Assembly: GCF_010093535.1 (NCBI RefSeq)
Contig: NW_022985213.1
Location: forward strand, 305,082-369,081
Reading direction: 5' to 3'
From: Lindgomyces ingoldianus
Lineage: Eukaryota > Ascomycota > Dothideomycetes > Pleosporales > Lindgomycetaceae
DNA length: 64,000 bases
Part shown: piece after piece, positions 55,707-64,000 of the stretch
Layout: every line of letters starts with the position of its first letter
Position numbering within the stretch: the stretch's first letter is position 1
Position numbers and translations under genes: made by a program
The notes under the pieces: generated by a model
Databases searched by the model: none
What the model was told of the DNA's origin: nothing
The model's input: the letters and a program-made list of their open reading frames with translations, nothing else

Positions 55707-57150
55707 ACGTACTTCACAGGCGAGTTACTCACACACCTAAGTTGCTTACTTTTACCAAGACCCTACTAAACTACCCTTCCTATACTAATGCATTCCCTAC
55801 AACACTACTTAGACGCGCTAAAAGAACATTAGATACAGCTTACGCTTTAAGCTTTTAAACAAGACATAAAACTCTTAAAGAAATGTGCTGTAGCTATGTG
55901 TAAGGTCTTATAAAAGACAATAAATAACTACAGCACTAGATAACCTTTACAAGCTAATTCTACAGCTAAATTATAGAGGCTAGGTAATAAAAAAGAGCAG
56001 GTAATTATTAAGACTATACTTAAGCTATATGCGTAAGAAATTTCCCCTTAGATAGCATTTATAGCTAATATAGCTAATTCTTTGCGCGCTAAGTGTAATC
56101 TAGGCTATGTTTATATAAACTAGCCTAGTACATTTATAAAGCATTATTTAAAGCTTAAAGTAAAGTTTTAAGTGTAAGTATAGTTAAGAGATATTTAGCT
56201 AATTATAAACTCTATCTTACTAAAGTTGTACATGTTATTATTCTAGATGCTATACTTAGCTTTAATATTCTCTACAAGGCTAAACCTACTCTAAATTACT
56301 CTAGGACTCTTATAAAGGGCTCTCTTATAGTTGTACTTACACTTAAATGTTACTTTAAGCTCTAAATAACACTTTACAAATGTACTAGGCTAGTTTATGT
56401 AAACATAGCCTAGATTATGCTTAGCGCGCAAAGAATTAGCTATATTAGCTATAAATGCTATCTAAGAGGAAATTCCTTGCGTATATAGCTTAAGTATAGT
56501 CTTAATAATTACCTGCTCCTTTTTATTACCTAGCCTTTATAATTTAGCTGTAGAATTAGCTTGTAAAAGTTGTCTAGTGCTATAGTTATTTATTATTTTT
56601 TATAAGACTTTACACATAGCTACAGCACATTTTTTTAAGAGTTTTATGTCTTGTTTAAAAGCTTAGAGCGTAAGTTATATCTAACGTTCTTTTAGCGCGT
56701 TTAAGTAGTGTTGTGGGGAATGCATTAGTGTAAGAAGGGTAGTTTAGTTGTCAGATTTGCGCACCTACTGTCAAGACAGGAGGAACGCTTGACGAAAGCT
56801 GCTACATAGTACGAGCAATAAGCTCGAACAGTATGTTGCTGCAAATTGCAGCATTTTGCAGCATGTTGCAGCAAATTGCAGCATTTTGCAGCATTTTGCA
56901 GCATGTTGCAGTAAATTGCAGCATTTTGCAGCAAGTTGCAGCAGTTTGCAGCAAATTGCAGCAAATTGCAGCATGTTGCAGCAGTTTGCAGCAAATTGCA
57001 GCAAATTGCAGCAAATTGCAGCANNNNNNNNNNATCCAAACCCATCATTCATCTCAGGAAGCCCAGAAACAGTGCTTCAATCTGACATTAGTAGGGTCTT
57101 AGCAAAAGTAAGTAACTTAGGTGTGTGAGCAACTCGCCTGTGAAGTACGT
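55707..57150. mobile_element. 1.1-kb fold-back Fot1 derivative C5 with K2 insert
   Basis: TA at 55705-55706 and 57151-57152. Same structure as C4: two inverted copies of the transposase 5' end around a short centre. Net length without K2 and its TSD is 1,100 bp versus 1,099 for C4. Inserted in the 5' interior of Gypsy D2. Confidence 0.83.
56749..57087 (+). repeat. solo LTR-like element K2 with long minisatellite and N gap
   Basis: TGTCAGATTTGCGC to CTTCAATCTGACA, perfect TSD TTAGT (56744-56748; 57088-57092). About 19 units of the 10-bp TTGCAGCANN repeat (56836-57023) run into ten N (57024-57033). About 130 bp present in K1 after the repeat are missing here, so the gap hides sequence of unknown length. 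Confidence 0.85.
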
Positions 57151-59833
57151 TAAACCTCTATAAAGACCTAAAGCGTGTAAATAAAAAACTTGCCTAACTA
57201 GGTGCCCTACTACTAATAATAAATTCCTAAGCAGCTACAGCTGCTGCAGCTGCTAACCCTTAAATCTATGTGCTGCAGGTAAGCCTAGTAAATCTCTAGA
57301 ATGCATTAGCTAAGAAAGCAAGCATTAAAGCTAAAAAGACTTTAAGACTAGCCTTTCTAAAGCCTTTTAGAGGATTACCTAAGAATCTCTAACCTTTTTT
57401 TACTTAATGCTATCTCTATATGCAATACAACAGAGGAGCATTTTAAACTAATAAAAAATAATATTATAGATAAGATTACACATAGAGGAACTTCTAGTAA
57501 TCTAGTTCTAACTACACGTAAATAATTAGATAGATTTTAAAGCAAACAGCATAACACTAAACTTTAAAATAGAAGAAATCTTTAGTAGCCTTAACACTTT
57601 TAAAAAAGCCTTAATTACTCTCTATAAAATTATAGATAAGTAAAAAATTACTGCTAATAAACTTAATGCTTTAAAATAAGAAAAAGCAACTGCGCAGCAC
57701 TACACAGCACACTTTAGAGAATAATTAGCAATCTGTAGATAGATAGATTAGAAAGCCCTCTGCTAAATATTCTATAATAGATTATAAAATATAATAAAAG
57801 ATAAATTTACACATAATAAAAACCTAATAACTTTAAAAACTTTATTACAAAAGCAACACTTTATAATAATAGACATAGAAAGCGCAAATAAGAAAAACAG
57901 TGTAGAGAAGCTCTTTAGAAACCTAAGTTTGTTCTAAGAAAAAAAAAAGCCTTTTATTATAATAGAAAACTAATAGACCTTAGTTACATAAAATATACAT
58001 GAAGCCTTTTTTTAAAGAAAAGCTAAGCTTCTAGACGTAATAGGCTGCCTTTAACTAAGAAGTAACAGAAATAGCTAGAGAACAAGGCCTGCCTAAACTA
58101 TAGAAAAGTACGATATTTTTGCTAAAATTACCTAGACTCTTAGAAAAGAGAGAATAAAAATACTACTGTAATAATAAAAGCTATTACTATGAAATACAGC
58201 CTTATAGATAAGGAAATATTAGAAAAATTAAATAATAGACTTTACTAGTAATATAAAGAAAACTATTCTTAAAAAACTATTTTAAAGTGTAGTAAAAAGT
58301 AGTTATTATAAACTTTAGCAGCCTTAATTAAGTGTTACAGAACATTGTAATTCTTAAAAAATATAAAAAAAGACTTAAATCTAAGGATATATTATAAACA
58401 TTAAGAAAAAAAGAAATAGTTCCTTTTTAATAATAAAACGCCTAGCACCTTAGTGTAAAAGCTTTCTAAAAAGTTCTAGAACTGCTTATGCTAGAAGTGT
58501 AGACAACAACGTAATTACTTTAGAAAGTGTGTAGTATTACTTTACTAAATAAACATTAGCAACAACTATGTAATATTTAACATAGTGTAATAAATAGCTA
58601 GAGTAAAATACAACATTATAGAAAAAGAAGAATAATAAGAGTTTTTTATAAAAATCTGTAATTAAAAGCTCTATAGACTTAGCTAAAGTGCTGCCTTTAA
58701 AGTCCTAGAACTTATAAAGAAGTAACTAAGAACTCTGCTTTTAGGGCTAGCAGCTAGCAGGAAAGCTCTTACTCTACAGCAGAACTATAGTTAGTGCATG
58801 TTCTGCAGAAGCGCCTCTTACAGCACTAACAATTTCTAATAGAGAGAACATCCTGTACAAATAGTACAAACCTAGGAATATCTACAGTGGACCTAGAAGC
58901 AGCCCCTAGACACTCTTTATAGGCTAGATAATTGCCTATACTTTTAGTACTAGTGCACGCGACAGTATTGCACAAAGCACTAGAACAACAAACACTAGGC
59001 TAGATAGTAGCCTACATAGGAAAAACATTACAACAGAAGCTTATAGCAGGGCACTGCCTTAACTTATAAAGTTGTAAACTGTTATATGTGCTACACTACT
59101 TTAGTATATAAATTAAAAAATTAGCTAGATTATAGCAACTAAAGCAATTACAGGTTCTACTACTTTTAGTAAAGAGCTATATAAAAAGAAGATTATATAA
59201 TAACCTACTACCTAGTAGAAGATTATAAATGTAAAGTAACTAATTACTATATTAAAGAACACTAACTTTATAAAAAAAAAAGATAAGTTTAATAACTTAT
59301 AGAATGTTAACTTATACTTTATAGATAATAAAGAAGAAATATTTTACAATATAAAAGCGCTAGTAGCTGTAAGCTAAGAAATAAAATAAAGCCTAACTAT
59401 AACCTTTACATTTAAAGAATAGACTAGGTTAGCTTTTATTAACAGCAGATGCACCTTTATAGTAATATGCGCAGACTAGATAGACTAATAGAGCATTCTA
59501 TTCTAAATTAAAAAAAAACCTATTTAAGGTAACTCTTACTAACGCCTTATTACTAGAGTACAGCAGAAGATAGATTAACTTAGAAACTTATAAAGAAAGT
59601 TTAAAAACACTAAACATAAAAAATTAAAGATCTATAAGTATACTCCTGCTAGAAGACAAGTACAACGCCATTTTAGAATATAATTAGCTTAAAAAACATA
59701 ATCTTACTATTAACTAAAAAAAATAACTATTAAAAGCCTTAAAACCTACACACGCATAACTTAGTTAGCATGTTATAATAACCTATGCCTAGTCTATAAA
59801 TATGCTAAGTAGGGTAGCAATTACTACCTAAAG

Positions 59834-60048
59834 TGTGACGGTGCTGCTTGTCAAGCTCCGCTGCTAGTCACATGATCTCGCTAAGGGTTAAGCGAGCGCG
59901 CTAGCGCCTTGGCGCTGCGCAAGCTTTTCTCTCGCGAAAACCCTTCGCCTCCTTCACTCCCCATCCTAGTTTAGCTGAAATAGAGCCGACCTACTCTGCC
60001 ATGCTTCCCTAGCTCCATACGGTAGTAGAGACAGTGCTTGTCATCACA
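59834..60048. repeat. solo LTR, family G
   Basis: 215 bp, TGTGACGGTGCTGCTTG to GCTTGTCATCACA, perfect TSD TAAAG (59829-59833; 60049-60053). GC-normal and CpG-rich (GCGAGCGCGCTAGCGCC) within mutated Gypsy sequence, so it inserted after RIP of its host or escaped it. Confidence 0.86.
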
Positions 60049-60994
60049 TAAAGAAATAGAAACTTTAGAAATTTCCTTGCTAAGAACCTAAAGCTAGAGT
60101 AATTTAGGTAATAAAAAAAAACTAGAAGAAGTATTTTATAAAAAAATAAAAGCTAACTAAGACATTAAGTAGGCTAGCATTTATATGATATAAGACAAAC
60201 ATAGTACTTCTACAGAATATAAGGACTACAGAGACATGTTTAAAACGCTAGAGAACCTAGAAAAGTTACCTCTACATAAGCTATAAGATTACGCTATAAA
60301 TCTAATAAAAAATCCTAAGTTAAAAACTTATAAACTTTGCTTTTTAACAAAGATATAGAAGAAAGCCTTATAAGAATATGTTAACTAAATGTTAGTAAAA
60401 GGCTATATTTAGAAAAGCTATAGCCTAGTAGCATTAGCAGTAGTCTTTGTAAAAAAGAAAGAAGAAAAAATTAAAGTATGTTAGAATTATTAAACTTTAA
60501 ATAATAATATAATCTAAGACTAGTTTCCTCTTTTAATTATCTAAGATATAATAAACTAACTAACAAGAACCTTATACTTTATAAAGTTTAATGTATAAAA
60601 TAAATTTAATAAAATATAAATAAAAAAAGAAGATAAAGAGCTAACAGCCTTCTAAACTCTATAAAGACTATATAAGCTATTAGTAATAGTGTTTAGCTTA
60701 ACTAACACTTCTACAACATTTTAAAGAATTATTAATACTACTTTAAACCTATACCTTAATATCTTTGTATTAGTATACCTAGATAACATTCTTATCTACA
60801 CAAAGAAAAGCCTAGAAGATTACATATAGAAGGTATAAAAAGTCCTAGACAAGCTAAGAGAATACAGACTCTATCTCTAGCTATCTAAGTGTAAATTTTA
60901 TGTTATAAAAACTAAATATTTAAAATTTGTAATTAATAGTAATAAAATTAAAATTAACTTAACTAAGATACAGAAGGTCTTAGACTAGCCTAAA

Positions 60995-61223
60995 TGTGAA
61001 GCTATGTGAGGCACCAGAGACATGAGGAACTGCATTGTATTGTCTTGCTAGAGGAGTCCTATGCAGGAGTCTATATATATGCGAAATAAGTGGGTGAGTC
61101 GTGGCAAGAGACTGTGCTGAGATGCATACGACTATGGTGCCGACGCATGATCATCGTGTGACGACACATCCGACTATCGTGCGACTATGGTGACGACGCA
61201 TCCGAGTGTCACCAATGCAAACA
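60995..61223 (+). repeat. solo LTR, family A
   Basis: 229 bp, TGTGAAGCTATGTGAGG to CCAATGCAAACA, perfect TSD CTAAA (60990-60994; 61224-61228). It splits the RT of Gypsy D2. About 20-bp degenerate repeats of CGACTATGGTGACGACGCAT are visible; unmutated. Confidence 0.88.
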
Positions 61224-61715
61224 CTAAACCTACTATAGTTAAAGAAGTTAAAGGATTTCTAGGACTATTAGAATATGTTAAACAAATAATTAAGAACTAC
61301 GTAAAAATTACTCTACCTCTAACTAATGCTACTACTAAAGAAAGAGCAATTATAAAATTTGTCTAGACTCTATAAATAAATAAAGCCTTTTAAGAACTAA
61401 AGTAGGCTGTAACTATTAAACTAGTGCTATAGATGTATAACTTATAAATAGATATAAAGATCTATACTAACACGTCTCTAAGAGCAAGCAGCGCGGCCTT
61501 TTATTAGAAATAGAAAGATAGAAAATAGCACCTAGTAGTGTATTATTTAGTAAAATTCTTAGAAGCTAAAGCAGACTATAGTATACCTAATAAAGAACTA
61601 AAAGTAATACTTAATATAACATAAGTTTAGGTAACAGAATTGCATAGAATAGAAAAGCGTTTTAACATTATAACTAACTATGTAAATTTAGTTATGTTTT
61701 TTACAACAAAGAAAC

Positions 61716-62265
61716 TGTTACAATCTGTAACGGCGCAGGCAAGACAATGGGTCCGAATGCGGTGGGAATCCACTCAGAGGCATATGGGAGTGCGTGGGGA
61801 CTCTGAACCTGGGAATGCCATTGACACCTATAGGCCTTGTACAAAAGGATATTAGAAAACTACTGAGCTAGCTACAGGGGCGAGGTGCGACTAAATACAT
61901 GAGGGAATAGGGGTAACAGCAGGGGTCGGGGCCAGGTCGAGGTCGGGGCCGATACGAGGGCCTTCCGGAGGTTCCGGGCGACTCGAGATGGAACGATTCA
62001 TGAGGATCGTTACACAATCCTTGCTTCGTGGACGCATGCAGGTTAATGTTATCCCTAGGGCAGGGCGGAAGGCGAGGGGCCGACAGTAGGGTGTACAGTC
62101 CTACGTAATAGCTAATAGGCTAATAGAGTAGGGTAGAGTGACTAGATTGTAGTTTATCCCTGTTACAGTAGTATAAAGGCTAGGTTAAACAGTCCTGTTA
62201 GATAGAATTAGAGGTATATATGTTGTAAGATATATAGATAGTATTACAGCTCTTTAGAAAGCTAG
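61716..62265 (-). repeat. inverted D-type LTR fragment, split by a solo LTR
   Basis: Starts TGTTACAATC at 61716, continues after the inserted B LTR as CAATCCTTGCTTC and CGCATGCAGGTTAATG, the inverse of the end of the D2 5' LTR (55470-55515). It is cut at 62265 by element K3; the remainder of the LTR is not visible. It belongs to another, minus-oriented D-type element abutting D2. Confidence 0.65.
61726..62014 (-). repeat. solo LTR, family B, unmutated
   Basis: 289 bp, TGTAACGGCGCAGGCAAGAC to GAGGATCGTTACA, perfect TSD CAATC (61721-61725; 62015-62019). CpG-rich and essentially free of RIP changes. Confidence 0.92.
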
Positions 62266-62410
62266 TGTTAGATTGAAGCACTGTTTCTAGGCTTCCTAAG
62301 ATGAATGATAGGTTTTAGATATAATGTATAGGATGATGATCTATTGTGTTGATTTATTAATGTTTCTTTTTCTTTTTGTCTGCTCTGCTCGTGTTGCTCG
62401 GCTTTATCTT
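62266..62410 (-). repeat. partial K element (K3), inverted
   Basis: TGTTAGATTGAAGCACTG and AGGCTTCCTAAGATGAATGA are the inverse of the K1 3' end (45324 backwards). Similarity continues to the TGCTCGGCTTT region at about 62400, then is lost. The minisatellite part is absent. Confidence 0.65.
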
Positions 62411-64000
62411 AGCGAGCTTAGACGGTCGAGGCTTTAATTAGCGCCACACTATACTTCTTAAAGTAAAGCTGTTTTCTTACAGTCTACTAAGTTTTTTCTA
62501 AACTAATTAGAAGCTATAATTTTCTTAAAGCTCCTTCTATCTAAGAGACTTTAGTGCGCCTGTGTAAGTGTAACACTTCTAATCCTCTTAACTATAGCTA
62601 GAAAATTAACTTCTTAATAATTTTTAGCCCCCTCTAGGTAGCTATAACTCTCTTACTTTTTTTATATAATTATTAGTACTATACCTATAATTAATCTTAC
62701 TTTAATAGGAAAATTCTAGCTTTTGTGTGTAGAAACATGTTATTTATTATTGTCTTTTTACCTAACGCCTGCTACCTACCTACCTTACTAGCTCTATTAT
62801 ATCTTTTATTCTAATAACATTGTTTTAAGGCTTTTCTACTTTTTAGCATTTTAATCTCTAGTATACTATAAAGTTATTCTTGCTACTTTTTATGCTTTTA
62901 TTGTTTCTTCTGCTGCTTAACTTTTTTAATTTTTTATTTAACACACACTTACTAACTACTTACTAGCCCCCTACATCTTAGGTAGATAAACTTATAAAAG
63001 TACTCTAGCTTTTAAGACTGTTTAATTTTAGTATTAGTAACTTTCTACACGCCTTTTATGTTAATTTAGTTCTATATACTTATTTATCTACTGCCTGCAT
63101 ATTACATATTTGTGTAGCTTTAAAACAACTATACAGTTTAAAAATACTTTTAAGAGATTAATATGCATTTAAAAATATAGTTAATATTAGAGAGCTATTA
63201 TATAAACTTAACTTATTAGTAGTGCACTTTCTTTTTGCAAAGTATAATATTAAGACTAAAGTAAAAATAAGTAGCTTTAATATTAGTAATTCTAATAGCT
63301 AGATTATAGTTACTACACTAAAGTAGTTTTTATTACTTTAGAATCTAATGCAAAACTGTTAAAGTGCTTAGTTTAGTTATAAAGTAAAAAAAGTGTTAAC
63401 TAATTTTACTTTTTACTTAATTACTTTTATTATTATGTAAAAGTGTGCTAAGAAGTAATTAAATTATTTTCTAAAAATGCTTAGACATTATCTTTATAGT
63501 AGTAATATAAAAAAGTGTGTTATTAAAGTTATATCTAGTTTTAGCTTATGCAACTCTTATAAAATTATTAATAAAGAAATTAAACATGTTATAAAATAGT
63601 TAAAAGTTTAGTACGTATGTTCTTTAACATCCCCCTCTCTAATTTTAGTCCTAAAAAGTTTGCTAAAATAGTAATAACTATAGCTTAAAACCCTTAGCTT
63701 ATTATTATTTATAATAATTTTAACTATTTAGACTAAACCTATAATTATGCTTTAAGTGTGCTAACATAGATTATGTGTAATCTTACAACTGCTCTTACTG
63801 TTAAGTGCCTATAGCTACTAGAGAGCAGTCTTTAACAGAGCATACTTAACTATACTATTTCTCTTTAAGTAGAATCTATATACTAGGCCTTTAGTATAAA
63901 ACAAGATTTAATATTAAAGAAAATTACATATTATTATCTCTTAAGCACAGTAAGTTCTGTGTATAGAGCTGCTATATAGTTAATGTTTAATTTACATGCT
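62411..64000. other. AT-rich degenerate transposon sequence
   Basis: RIP-mutated to the window's end. On the minus strand a purine tract AGAGAGGGGGATGTT at about 63626-63640 resembles a polypurine tract followed by a TGTT LTR start, suggesting another minus-oriented LTR element. No protein motif could be read with confidence. Confidence 0.4.

Larger units (their letters stand above)
57160..61715 (+). pseudogene. gag-pol remnant of Gypsy D2
   Basis: Plus strand. Gag is about 57200-58150 with a damaged knuckle near 58090-58125 (CLNYRKVRYFC). A second Cys motif CLCxKCRQQRNYFRKC is at about 58487-58535, as in Gypsy D. RT runs about 60420-60990 (VFVKKKEEKIKVC, LYFIKFNV, LVYLDNILIY) and, after solo LTR A3, resumes at 61229 with TVKEVKGFLGLLEYVK (compare TVKEVQSFLGFANYYR). 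RNase H is at 61330-61700 (SSAAFY, KADYSIPNKELKVIL, NYVNLVMFFTTKKLL). The body stops at 61715, where an inverted D-type LTR starts, so integrase is missing. Full of RIP stops. Confidence 0.75.

Noticed and set aside
61640..61855. 71-codon frame
   Set aside because: Joins the RNase H remnant of Gypsy D2 with a solo B LTR; chimeric by insertion.
1..64000. tRNA or rRNA genes
   Set aside because: No cloverleaf with A and B box text or rRNA-like stretch was recognised by eye; a covariance-model scan would be needed to exclude them.

Overview
The window looks like nuclear DNA of a filamentous ascomycete (Pezizomycotina, probably Dothideomycetes-like). The genes have short 50-75 nt introns with GT..AG ends. 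Protein families typical of such fungi are present: 2EXR/F-box-like proteins, an Ame1/CENP-U-like kinetochore protein and an Emi1-like twin CX9C protein. Most of the rest is an AT-rich block of transposons whose coding frames are full of TAG/TAA/TGA where Trp or Gln codons are expected. That is the signature of repeat-induced point mutation (RIP; C-to-T on either strand, mostly at CpA and CpG).

Layout. 1-8,860 is an ordinary gene-bearing segment with four intact genes: a 2EXR-like protein, an F-box-like protein, and a divergent pair (Ame1-like, minus; Emi1-like, plus) sharing a 253-bp promoter. About 9,050-50,640 is one AT-rich transposon island that can be unpacked by target-site duplications (TSDs). 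A Fot1/pogo-like DNA transposon (10,118-42,361) is split near its right end by a plus-strand Gypsy element (11,974-42,351). That Gypsy element in turn contains a second Fot1-like element (12,998-21,818, itself split by a minus-strand Gypsy at 13,386-21,069), a small solo LTR (22,314-22,514), a third Fot1-like element (23,075-24,940), a solo LTR (25,476-25,764), and a chromodomain-type Gypsy (28,195-40,186) split by another Gypsy (31,703-39,372). Right of this nest lie a fold-back derivative of the Fot1-like family, minisatellites, solo LTRs, truncated LTR elements, and an internally deleted relative of the big Gypsy (46,657-48,722).

50,640-54,228 is a GC-normal island with a broken short-chain dehydrogenase pseudogene and one intact phosphotransferase (APH-like) gene. 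From 54,430 to the end a second AT-rich block holds a plus-strand Gypsy (5' LTR 54,914-55,515) interrupted by a second 1.1-kb fold-back element, by a minisatellite-bearing solo LTR (with a 10-base N gap) and by other solo LTRs.

Main observations. (1) In five LTR pairs the RIP load is polar: the half of each LTR facing outward is nearly unmutated and the half facing inward is mutated, reciprocally between the two LTRs. (2) Several Gypsy elements carry a separate frame between pol and the 3' LTR, on the opposite strand to gag-pol, with a conserved C-x2-C-x5/6-C cluster. (3) The Fot1-like terminal repeats contain two copies of a 12-bp motif, and one subfamily has exchanged both copies for a different 12-mer while keeping the spacing. 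(4) Two fold-back derivatives of equal length (about 1.1 kb) have moved. No tRNA, rRNA, CRISPR array or replication origin was recognised. Gene assignments rest on motif reading by eye and memory of families; no search was run.
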